Shown: in pieces, positions 48,868-56,479 of the stretch
Layout of the letters: each line of letters starts with the position of its first letter
Numbering within the stretch: the first letter of the stretch is position 1
Assembly: GCA_016195265.1 (NCBI GenBank)
Contig: JACPZW010000015.1
Coordinates: forward strand, 84,011-148,010
DNA: 64,000 nt
Direction: 5' to 3'
Source of the DNA: Acidobacteriota bacterium
Lineage (GTDB): Bacteria > Acidobacteriota > Vicinamibacteria > Vicinamibacterales > CAVVIG01
Made by a program: the position numbers and the translations under genes
The notes under the pieces: generated by a model
Database searches by the model: none
Seen by the model: only the letters and a program-made list of their open reading frames with translations
Told to the model about the DNA's origin: nothing

Positions 48868-49731
48868 ATGTCTCAGCAGCCGCTCGCGTATCTGTACCCG
48901 GAGTTTCTCGAAAGCAATGAAGCGCGGCCCATCCGCATACTCTCGGAGTACCTCGAGCCGCTTCGGCGCTTCAAGGATCAGAAGATCCAGGACACCGTTG
49001 TCTTTTTCGGGTCCGCGCGGATCGACAGCCGCGAGCGGGCGGAGCGCGCGCTGCGGACGCTGCGCGCGCGCGGCGTACGCGACGCGGACGACCACTACCA
49101 GCGCGAATTGAAGAAGAGCCGCCGCGCCGTCGAGTGGGCGCGCTACTACGAAGAGGCCCGGGAGTTGGCGCGTTTGCTTACGACATGGTCCGGCTCGCTC
49201 CAGTCCGACAACCACCGCTTCGTCGTCACGTCCGGCGGCGGGCCGGGGATCATGGAGGCGGCCAACCGCGGCGCGCGCGAAGCGGGTGGGAAGACGATCG
49301 GCTTGAACATCCGATTGCCGTTCGAGCAGGGCGCGAACCCGTACATCACCGAGGGGCTGCACTTCGAGTTCCATTATTTCTTCATGCGCAAGTTCTGGTT
49401 CGCGTACCTGGCGAAGGCGCTCGTGATCTTCCCGGGCGGCTTCGGCACGCTCGACGAGCTGTTCGAGATCCTGACGCTGGTCCAGACCGACAAGCTGTCG
49501 AAGCAGATCGGCATCGTGCTCTACGGCCGCGAGTACTGGGAGCCGATCCTGAATTTCAAGCCGATGGCGGAGTGGGGCGCCATCGGCGAGCACGACATCG
49601 AGCTGCTGCACTTCGCGGACACGCCCGCCGACGCGTTCGAGCATCTGCGCGCGCATCTGGTCGAGCATCACCTCGAGCCCGCGAGTGTCCAGGAGGCCGC
49701 GGCGCCGGGAATAGCCAAGACGAGAGGGTGA
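48868..49731 (+). CDS. LOG family protein
   Basis: 287 residues. VVTSGGGPGIMEAANRGARE and FPGGFGTLDELFEILTLVQ are the two LOG-family signatures (PGGxGTxxE). Plant and bacterial LOGs release cytokinin bases from their 5'-monophosphates; bacterial homologues with this longer N-terminus include PpnN-like nucleotide hydrolases. The N-terminal part (RPIRILSEYLEPLRRFKDQ) is predicted helical. ATG at 48868. Its stop lies at the edge of a tandem-armed hairpin. Confidence 0.88.
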   Translation: MSQQPLAYLYPEFLESNEARPIRILSEYLEPLRRFKDQKIQDTVVFFGSARIDSRERAERALRTLRARGVRDADDHYQRELKKSRRAVEWARYYEEARELARLLTTWSGSLQSDNHRFVVTSGGGPGIMEAANRGAREAGGKTIGLNIRLPFEQGANPYITEGLHFEFHYFFMRKFWFAYLAKALVIFPGGFGTLDELFEILTLVQTDKLSKQIGIVLYGREYWEPILNFKPMAEWGAIGEHDIELLHFADTPADAFEHLRAHLVEHHLEPASVQEAAAPGIAKTRG

Positions 49732-49852
49732 ATTGGGTAAGTGAGGAGTTGGGTAATTGGGTAATCGCGATCACGCGGACCTCTCGATGTCACGCCGCCA
49801 TTACCCAGTCACCCAATTACTCAACTACCCAATTACTCAACGACCCAATTCA
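49730..49852. repeat. tandem-armed hairpin (AATTGGGTAA / TTACCCAATT units)
   Basis: AATTGGGTAAGTGAGGAGTT and GGGTAATTGGGTAAT (49731-49765) face TTACCCAGTCACCCAATTAC and further TACCCAATTACTC units (49801-49852). It separates the convergent LOG and NamZ genes and starts at the LOG stop. A second copy with the same units is at 52001-52086. Confidence 0.8.
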
Positions 49853-49853
49853 G

Positions 49854-51059
49854 TCAGTAGATCAGAAACCGCGCCCGCGTCTTCTCGAACGCGCGTACAG
49901 ACTCCTGCCAGGAACGGGCGATATCGCTGGCTGAGACTCCGGCTTCGATCGCCTCGCGTAGCGCTGGCGACCCGGCGAGGATGTCTATCGGCGGTCTCGT
50001 GGCTTCGTATTCGTACGGCGGTTCTCTCCACGCAAACCGATCGCGGCCGGCGGCGCGGAACGCTTCGAGCAGCGCGACGCCGGTTTCGACGGGACGGAAT
50101 GTCGATCGATCCAGCACGTGGATCTGACATCCGCCGCACGCGGTCCTGGCGTGCTTGTGGAACGTCGGCTCGAAGACGACCGGACGGAAGCGCACGCCGG
50201 GCAGATCGAGCCGATTGAGCGCGTCGGCGAAGTGCTCGCCCACGACCCAGGGCGCGCCAATCAATTCGAATGGCCTCGTCGTACCGCGGCCTTCCGACAC
50301 GTTCGTCCCTTCGAAGAGCACCGTCCCCGGATAAACGATCGCGCTGTCGAGCGTGGGAATGTTCGGCGACGGCAGCACCCACGGCACGCCCGTCGCGTCG
50401 AAGTACATCTCGCGGTGCCAGCCCTCCATCGCGACGACTTCCAGATCCGCGCCGATGCCGAACTCCTCGTTGAACAGCCGCGCGACTTCGCCGATCGTCA
50501 TGCCGTGGCGCACTGGGATCGGGTACATCCCGACGAATGATTCAAAGCCCTTGACGAGCATCGGCCCTTCGACGGCGACGCCGCCGATTGGATTCGGCCG
50601 ATCGCAGACGATCGCCTTCTTGCCGTGCTTGCGCGCCGCGATCAGGCAGTTCGCCATCGTATAGATGTAGGTGTAGATGCGCGTGCCGACGTCCTGCAGA
50701 TCGATGACGAGGACGTCCACGTCGCGCAGCATCTGGGCGGTCGGCTCGCGCGTCTCGCTGTAGAGCGAGTAGACAGGCACGCGACGGATGTCGTCGATCG
50801 CGTGCCCGGTCTCGATCATGTTCTCCTGCACGTCGGACCGGAAGCCGTGCTGCGGACCGAAGATCGCGGCGAGCCGCGCGCCCGCGTGCGTGAAAATCCG
50901 GTCGGCGATGTGACGCAGGTCGCGATCGACGGACGCCGGGTTGCAGGCCACACCGATCCGCTTGCCGTCGAGGGCGGGGGAGTCGAGGAGCCGTTCGGAG
51001 CCAAGGCGAAGAGTCAGGTGGCCGATTATTTCATGCCGGGTCCGAACCGCCTCCGCCAA
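49854..51059 (-). CDS. namZ: exo-beta-N-acetylmuramidase NamZ-like (DUF1343)
   Basis: 401 residues. IGVACNPASVDRDLRHIADR, AIFGPQHGFRSDVQENM, LVIDLQDVGTRIYTYIYTM, CDRPNPIGG and SEGRGTTRPFE are diagnostic of DUF1343/NamZ proteins, which release MurNAc from muropeptide ends in cell-wall recycling. No signal peptide is apparent. The start is uncertain: a TTG at 51059 opens AEAVRTRHEIIG, but this part and the upstream bases are a palindromic repeat, and no better start is present in frame. Confidence 0.85.
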   Translation of the reverse strand: MAEAVRTRHEIIGHLTLRLGSERLLDSPALDGKRIGVACNPASVDRDLRHIADRIFTHAGARLAAIFGPQHGFRSDVQENMIETGHAIDDIRRVPVYSLYSETREPTAQMLRDVDVLVIDLQDVGTRIYTYIYTMANCLIAARKHGKKAIVCDRPNPIGGVAVEGPMLVKGFESFVGMYPIPVRHGMTIGEVARLFNEEFGIGADLEVVAMEGWHREMYFDATGVPWVLPSPNIPTLDSAIVYPGTVLFEGTNVSEGRGTTRPFELIGAPWVVGEHFADALNRLDLPGVRFRPVVFEPTFHKHARTACGGCQIHVLDRSTFRPVETGVALLEAFRAAGRDRFAWREPPYEYEATRPPIDILAGSPALREAIEAGVSASDIARSWQESVRAFEKTRARFLIY

Positions 51060-51062
51060 AGG

Positions 51063-51112
51063 CTACGGCGGTCCGCCGAAGCGTTCCGCGAAGGCGGAAG
51101 GCCCCGGCCTAC
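51063..51112. repeat. CTAC-ended palindromic element upstream of namZ
   Basis: CTAC at 51063 and again at 51109 enclose GGCGG-TCC-GCC and CGTTCCGCG/AAGGCGGAAGG stems. Its right part (TTGGCGGAGGCGG on the minus strand) reads directly into the namZ coding start. Confidence 0.7.
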
Positions 51113-51420
51113 ATCCGCGTGACGATCACGATCGCGGGACAAACGGTGACAGTCACGCCGTCTGGTCAATGGCCGCAACTGACTCTAGCGACAGGATCAT
51201 CGGTCACCTCCCCCCGGCCGATTGACAACTTGCACGTACGGAGTCCGGTTGATAGACTACGCGGCGTTTGGTGGTTAGGCCTGCCAGCTTCGCCCGCGCC
51301 GAGAGCCGATCGAGCCTCCGTTCCGACTCGCTCCCTCCACGCAATTGCTTAGCCGACGCGCAGCCACCTTCGGTGACGGCATCGAGCGCGCGTTAGCCGC
51401 CTGGTGCGAACGAGGAGAGT
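51113..51420. other. gene-free stretch upstream of the RRM gene
   Basis: On the plus strand from 51119 a short frame reads VTITIAGQTVTVTPSG, which resembles the last strands of a BACON-like (beta-sandwich) domain, but it has no start and breaks soon after: a likely remnant. TTGCAC (51230-51235) with 17-base spacing to TAGACT (51253-51258) is a weak promoter candidate. Otherwise I see nothing here; it may be the long leader of the RRM gene. Confidence 0.35.
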
Positions 51421-51423
51421 GTG

Positions 51424-51753
51424 ATGGGTCGAAGGCTTTACGTCGGGAATCTTCCTTACACCGGTGAAGCGGAACTGCAGGAGCTGTTCAGCAAAGCCGG
51501 TAACGTGGAGTCGGTCCGCGTCATGCGTGACGCCGCGACCGGCCGGGCTCGCGGCTTCGCGTTCGTCGAAATGGCGACCGACGAAGAGGCGCAGAAGGCG
51601 GCCACGGAGCTGAACCAGTATCAGCTCGGCGGACGCGCGCTGACCGTGAACGAGGCGCGGCCGAAGCCGGAAGGCGGATTCGGCGGCGGCGGCGGCTACG
51701 GCGGCAACCGCGGCGGTGGTGGCGGCGGCGGACGTCGCGAGCCGCGCTGGTAA
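51424..51753 (+). CDS. RRM-type RNA-binding protein with Gly-rich tail
   Basis: 109 residues. RNP2 LYVGNLPY (about residue 5) and RNP1 RGFAFVEM (about residue 43) define one RRM, followed by a Gly-rich tail (GGFGGGGGYGGNRGGGGGGG) ending RREPRW. Bacterial RRM proteins of this plan (as in cyanobacteria) bind RNA and are often cold induced. ATG at 51424 follows GAGGAG with ideal spacing; a GTG three bases earlier is less likely. Confidence 0.9.
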   Translation: MGRRLYVGNLPYTGEAELQELFSKAGNVESVRVMRDAATGRARGFAFVEMATDEEAQKAATELNQYQLGGRALTVNEARPKPEGGFGGGGGYGGNRGGGGGGGRREPRW

Positions 51754-51781
51754 GCGTCCCCGTTCGCATTAGGGATACTTC

Positions 51782-51997
51782 ATGAAGAACTGGTCGAAAG
51801 GCGACCGTGTCACCCAGCCCACGTACGGGGCGGGCACGCTCGTCGAGGTCAACGAGCACCACACGGTGATTGATTTCGACGAGCACGGTCGCCGCACGTT
51901 CGCGACCAGGCTCGTCACTCTGCAGGCGACAAACGAGCCGGCGCCCCACAAGACGCCCACTCGGAAGCGCGCAGTCAAGAAGAAGAAAGAGTCCTAA
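51782..51997 (+). CDS. small KOW/SH3-like basic protein (DUF3553-like)
   Basis: 71 residues. NWSKGDRVTQPTYGAGTLVE and VIDFDEHGRRTFATRLVTL form the compact beta barrel seen in DUF3553-type proteins and the C-terminus of UvrD, which binds RNA polymerase. The tail RKRAVKKKKES is strongly basic. It may bind nucleic acid. ATG at 51782, 28 bases after the RRM stop. Confidence 0.68.
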   Translation: MKNWSKGDRVTQPTYGAGTLVEVNEHHTVIDFDEHGRRTFATRLVTLQATNEPAPHKTPTRKRAVKKKKES

Positions 51998-52000
51998 CGC

Positions 52001-52086
52001 TCAATTGGGTAAGTGAGTAGTCGGGGAAGTGGGTAATCGCTCCGGGGCAATTACTCAACTACCCAATTACCCACTTACCCAATTCG
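52001..52086. repeat. tandem-armed hairpin (AATTGGGTAA units), second copy
   Basis: CAATTGGGTAAGTGAGTAGT and following units (52001-52038) are inverted as CAATTACTCAACTACCCAAT and on to 52086. It lies between the convergent DUF3553-like and RND pump genes, two bases before the pump stop. Confidence 0.8.
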
Positions 52087-52088
52087 TC

Positions 52089-55000
52089 TTACTTTCCCGC
52101 CAGATAGAAATGCACCGCCGGCGTAATCACCAGCGATAGCACCATCGACGCGAGAATGCCGCCGATCACCGCGATCGCGAGCGGCTGCAGCATCTGTGAT
52201 CCTGCGCCCCAGCCGAGCGCGAGCGGGATCATGCCGGCGACCGTCGCGAGCGCGGTCATCATGATCGGCCGCAACCGGCGCTCGCCCGCGTGAATCATCG
52301 CGTCTTCCGGTTTCATCCCTTCGGCGCGGAACCGCTGATCGGCGTCCAGCAGCAGGATGCCGTTCTTCGCGACGATGCCGATCACCATGATCAAGCCCAT
52401 GAACGACGAGAGGTTGAACGTCGTTCGCGTGATCAGCAGTGCGGCGAAGACGCCGATCGTCGAGAGCAGCGCCGACGCGATGACGGCGATCGGCGCGGCG
52501 AAGCCGCCGAACTCGAACAGCAGCACGGTGAACACGAGCAGGATCGCGATGACGAGCACGACGAGCAGATCGCCAAACGACTTCTGCTGCTCCTCGTAGC
52601 CGCCGCCGAAGCGGACACGGATCGCGGACGGCATGTGCAGATCCTCGATGGTCTTCTTCACGGCGGCGATACCCGTCCCGAGATCGACATCTTCGAGCCG
52701 CGCGGTGACGGTCACGTTGCGCTGCAGGTTCTCGCGCCGGACTTCGGTTTGACCGGGGATGTCCTCGACGCTCGCCAGCGTGCCGAGCGTGCCGGTGCGG
52801 CCGCTCGAACTGACGAGCAGCGTGTTGCGGATCGCGTCCGCCGACGACCGCGTGGACTCGGGGAAGCGCACGCGAATGGTGTACGCGCGGTCGTTCAGCA
52901 CGACCGGCGTCGGCGCCGGCTCGCCCTGCAGGATCGCGCTGACGTCGAGCTCGATCTCCTGCGGCGTGAAGCCCGCGCGCGCCGCCATCGCCTGGTCGAC
53001 CCTGAACATCGTGGCCGGCCCGCTGATCGTGTTCTCGATGCCGTTGAGGACGTCGACGACGCCGGGAATTTTCTTGATCGCGTCGCCGAGCTGCGGCGCC
53101 CACGTCTTGAGCAGCGCCGGATCCTGCGAGAACAGCTTGATCGCGATCGGCTGTGGCGCGCTCGTCAGGTCGCCGATCATGTCCTGCGTGAGCTGGATGA
53201 ACTCGGTGTCCAGCATCGGCATCTGGTTGTGGATTTTCTCGCGCACCTCCGAGATGACCTGGTCGCCCGCGCGCGTGCGGTTGCGCTTGAGCTTGACCGC
53301 GATGTCGCCCGTGTTCGCCTCCGTGACGGTCGCCAGACCCAGCTGCAGTCCCGTGCGCCGCGACGTGCTCTCGACCTCCGGCGTCGCGCGCAGAATCCGT
53401 TCGACCGAGGTCATAACGCCGTCCGTCTCGGCGAGCGACGAGCCGGCGGGCATGATGTAATCGAGGATGAATCCCCCCTCGTCCATCTCGGGCAGCAGAT
53501 CCGTTCCGAGGAGCCGGTAGCCGCCGTAGGCGGCGAGAATCACGGCCAGGCTGCCGACGACGAGCACCATCGGACGCGCGACCGTGATTTTCAACACGCG
53601 CTCGTAGAGGGACATCAGCCATGGAGGAACGCCGCCGTGGCCGGATTCTGATTGCGGATCGCGGACTGCGGATTGCGGATCCTGACGTGCGGATTGCGGA
53701 CTCGCGCCGCGGCTGCTGAGGAAATAGTGGCTGAGCGTGGGTGTCCACGTGAGCGCCAGCGCCAGCGACGTCAGCAGCGCGCCGCCAACCGTGATGGCCA
53801 GCGCCGAAAAGAACGCGCCCGTGACGCCGGTGATGGAGATGAGCGGCAGGAACACGACGATCGGTGTGATCGTCGAGCCGACGAGCGGCACGCGGATTTC
53901 GTTGATGGCGCTCGTGATCGCATCGGCGCGGCTCTGACCGGAGTCGCGATGCATGACGATGTTCTCGACGACGACGATCGCATCGTCGATGACGAGACCG
54001 ACGGCCGCCGCCAGGCCGCCGAGCGTCATCAGGTTGAAGCTCTGGCCCAGCACGCGCAGCATGATGAACGTGACGGCCAGCGTCGCCGGAATCACCAGGC
54101 CGGCGACGAGCGACGTGCCCCAGTCACGGAGGAAGAGCACCATGATGAGCGACGCGAGCACGAGCCCGACGATCACGGCGTCGCGGACGCTCGTGATCGA
54201 ATCGTTGACCAGGTCCGACTGATCGTAGAACGGCTGCAGGTCGACGCCCTTCGGCAGCTCCTTCCGGATGCTCTCGATCTCGCCGTGCACGGCGTCCGCC
54301 ACCGTGACCGTGTTGCTGTCAGGCTGGCGGAAGATGTTCAGCAGGACCGCGCGCTTCGTGTTCGCCGTCACCGAGACGTACACGGGTCTGACCGACGGCG
54401 ACACGGTCGCGACATCGCCAATCCGGATGGGGGCGCCGAGCGGCGTCGTCTTCACGACGAGGTTGCCGATCTCGTCCAGCGTGCGCGCCTGGCCGCTGAC
54501 GAGGCTCAGCACGAGCTGATGGTTGTGCTCGAAGAGCCCGGGCGAGTCGATCAGGTTGCTGCGGCCGATGGCATCCAGCAGCGCCGGGATCGTGATCTGC
54601 GTCTGCAGCAGCTTGGCCGGATCCGGACGCACTTCGAACTCCGGCTCCTGGCCGCCTTGCACGACGACGGTCGAGACGCCGATCATGCGGTTCAGCCGCG
54701 GCTTGAGCTCGTAGGTGGCGATCTCCCACAGCCGCGTTTGCGGGACGGTGTCCGACGTCAGGCTGTAGCCGAGAATCGGAAAGGCCGCAAACGTCAATCG
54801 ATTGGCCGTGACCTTCGCCGTCGGTGGCAGCACCGGCTGCACGCGCGCCAGCGCGGCGTTGACGCGTTCCAGCGTCTGGAACATGTCCACCTTCCACGAG
54901 AAGAACAGATCGATCTCGTTCGACCCGCGGCTCGTGATCGACTGCACGCGCTCGAGGCCCTGCACGGTGTTGAGGGCTTCCTCGATCGGCTTGGTCACCG

Positions 55001-55181
55001 TGACCTGCATCTGATCGATCGGCGCGACGCCGTTGTCCACGCCGACGAGGATGCGCGGGAAGCTGACTTCCGGAAACACGGCGACCGGAATCGTCGACGC
55101 CAGGTAGATGCCGGCGCCGACGAGCGTGAGGATGACGAAGATGATCGGCTTGCCGTGCCGCGCGGTCCAGTGCTCGGTCAC
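52089..55181 (-). CDS. RND efflux transporter permease
   Basis: 1030 residues, close to the AcrB/CusA family length. Twelve hydrophobic helices in two sets: FVILTLVGAGIYLASTIPVA at the start, LGGLAAAVGLVIDDAIVVVE (proton-relay Asp pair), and LIMVIGIVAKNGILLLDADQ in the second half. It exports drugs, lipids or metals through the adaptor and outer-membrane gene products encoded upstream. GTG at 55181 overlaps the adaptor stop (GTGA). A translated ATTGCGG repeat (residues about 494-511) sits in the cytoplasmic loop between the two halves, before a basic/Pro segment. Confidence 0.93.
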   Translation of the reverse strand: MTEHWTARHGKPIIFVILTLVGAGIYLASTIPVAVFPEVSFPRILVGVDNGVAPIDQMQVTVTKPIEEALNTVQGLERVQSITSRGSNEIDLFFSWKVDMFQTLERVNAALARVQPVLPPTAKVTANRLTFAAFPILGYSLTSDTVPQTRLWEIATYELKPRLNRMIGVSTVVVQGGQEPEFEVRPDPAKLLQTQITIPALLDAIGRSNLIDSPGLFEHNHQLVLSLVSGQARTLDEIGNLVVKTTPLGAPIRIGDVATVSPSVRPVYVSVTANTKRAVLLNIFRQPDSNTVTVADAVHGEIESIRKELPKGVDLQPFYDQSDLVNDSITSVRDAVIVGLVLASLIMVLFLRDWGTSLVAGLVIPATLAVTFIMLRVLGQSFNLMTLGGLAAAVGLVIDDAIVVVENIVMHRDSGQSRADAITSAINEIRVPLVGSTITPIVVFLPLISITGVTGAFFSALAITVGGALLTSLALALTWTPTLSHYFLSSRGASPQSARQDPQSAVRDPQSESGHGGVPPWLMSLYERVLKITVARPMVLVVGSLAVILAAYGGYRLLGTDLLPEMDEGGFILDYIMPAGSSLAETDGVMTSVERILRATPEVESTSRRTGLQLGLATVTEANTGDIAVKLKRNRTRAGDQVISEVREKIHNQMPMLDTEFIQLTQDMIGDLTSAPQPIAIKLFSQDPALLKTWAPQLGDAIKKIPGVVDVLNGIENTISGPATMFRVDQAMAARAGFTPQEIELDVSAILQGEPAPTPVVLNDRAYTIRVRFPESTRSSADAIRNTLLVSSSGRTGTLGTLASVEDIPGQTEVRRENLQRNVTVTARLEDVDLGTGIAAVKKTIEDLHMPSAIRVRFGGGYEEQQKSFGDLLVVLVIAILLVFTVLLFEFGGFAAPIAVIASALLSTIGVFAALLITRTTFNLSSFMGLIMVIGIVAKNGILLLDADQRFRAEGMKPEDAMIHAGERRLRPIMMTALATVAGMIPLALGWGAGSQMLQPLAIAVIGGILASMVLSLVITPAVHFYLAGK
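53649..53702. repeat. ATTGCGG tandem arm inside the RND gene
   Basis: GATTGCGGATCGCGGACTGC and further GCGGATT units, one arm only. Read on the minus strand it encodes SPQSARQDPQSAVRDPQSES in the central cytoplasmic loop of the pump. Confidence 0.8.
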
Positions 55182-56476
55182 TTGTCTTCTTCTTTTTCGC
55201 CGGGCTTCTTTTCGCCGGGTTTCATGACGCGAACCTTGCTCTTGTCCTCGAGCCCGAGGCCGCCGGACGAAATCACGCGTTCGCCGACCTCGACGCCCGC
55301 GATGATCTGCACCATCTCCGGCTCGCGCAGGCCGACCTGGACGACTTTCTCGTGCGCGATGCTCTTGTCATCCACAATCAGGACGATCGTCTCGCCCTCG
55401 TCGTTGGGCAGAACGGCCGCCGTGGGAATCAGCGTCGCGCCGTCGACGGTCGCCGCCGTGATCGAGACGTGGACGGATTCGCCGGCCCGCATGTGGCCGT
55501 CGGCGTTGTCAGCCTCGACCCACACCTGGATCGTGGTGCTGTTGGCGTCGGTGGCGGGACTCACGATCGTCACCTTGCCCGGCACCAGCTCGCCGCCGTC
55601 GGCAGGCGTCACCGTGGCTTCGGCGCCGACCTTGATGTTCTTCGCCTGGTCCTGGCCGAGATTGACGCGCGCGACGACCTTCGACACGTCCATCACCGTC
55701 ACGAGCGGCGATCCCGGATTCACCATCTCGCCCGGATACACCGGGCGATCGGTGATCACGCCGTTGATCGGACTGCGCACCTCCGCGTAGTCGACCTGCG
55801 CCTGCGCGTTCTCGTAGTGGCCCTTCGCGGCGTCCACCTGGGCCGCCGCCGTCTTGATGAGTTCTTCCCGCGCGACGCTCTGCAGCGCCTGCACGTGCTG
55901 CTGCGCCGTTTCGAACTGACCCTTCGCCTGCGTGTACGCGACCTGCGCCTCGTCGACCTGCTTGCGAGCGAGCGCGCCGTCCTTGAAGAGCTGCTGGCGC
56001 GATTCGAGCAGCTTCTTCGCGGCGTCGAGGCCGTCGCGCGCCGCGTCGAGGTCCGTCTGCGCCTTCAGCACCTGCTCCGGGACCGCGGAGGACGTCGTCG
56101 TGCGGAGGTTCGATTCGGCCTGCGCCCACTGGCCCTTGCTCTCCTGCGCCGCGCCGACCAGGTCCCGGCTCTCGAGTTCGGCGAGCACCTGCCCCGCCTT
56201 CACGCGATCGCCGCGATTGACGAGCACGCGACGCACGGGTGCGCCGATCTTCGACATGACGTTGGCCTGGTCGCGCGGGAAGAGCACGGCGTCGGCGTTC
56301 ACGATCAACCGGATGCTCCCCTTGACGGCGGGCGAGACGCGCACGGGCGCGACGACTTCGGCCTCCTTTTCTTTCTTGCCGCAGCCGGCGATCGTGACGG
56401 CCAGCACGGCGAGCGCGGCGATGATGGATGTCCGGCGGTGTCCGGCTTCAGCCGGGCTCACGTGATAGGTGCGCAT
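55178..56476 (-). CDS. RND efflux adaptor (membrane fusion protein)
   Basis: 432 residues with a lipoprotein-type N-terminus (SIIAALAVLAVTIAGCGKKE, lipobox IAGC). Barrel-sandwich (VRRVLVNRGDRVKAGQVLAE), a long helical hairpin, a beta-barrel (VRSPINGVITDRPVYPGEMV) and a membrane-proximal domain follow in the usual order. It links the pump to the TolC-like channel. Residues 6-16 (VSPAEAGHRRT) are encoded by a GTCCGGCT hairpin repeat placed before the signal core. The Lys/Glu-rich C-terminus ends KPGEKEEDK. Confidence 0.9.
   Translation of the reverse strand: MRTYHVSPAEAGHRRTSIIAALAVLAVTIAGCGKKEKEAEVVAPVRVSPAVKGSIRLIVNADAVLFPRDQANVMSKIGAPVRRVLVNRGDRVKAGQVLAELESRDLVGAAQESKGQWAQAESNLRTTTSSAVPEQVLKAQTDLDAARDGLDAAKKLLESRQQLFKDGALARKQVDEAQVAYTQAKGQFETAQQHVQALQSVAREELIKTAAAQVDAAKGHYENAQAQVDYAEVRSPINGVITDRPVYPGEMVNPGSPLVTVMDVSKVVARVNLGQDQAKNIKVGAEATVTPADGGELVPGKVTIVSPATDANSTTIQVWVEADNADGHMRAGESVHVSITAATVDGATLIPTAAVLPNDEGETIVLIVDDKSIAHEKVVQVGLREPEMVQIIAGVEVGERVISSGGLGLEDKSKVRVMKPGEKKPGEKEEDK
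56440..56457. repeat. GTCCGGCT hairpin inside the adaptor gene
   Basis: GTCCGGCT-TC-AGCCGGGC (one stem change from the 30998 copy), read in frame within the signal-peptide region of the adaptor gene. Confidence 0.75.
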
Positions 56477-56479
56477 GGC

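Noticed and set aside
51119..51352. A complete 77-codon gene starting GTG
   Set aside because: Only the first 16 residues look like protein; there is no ribosome site and the rest is low-quality sequence.
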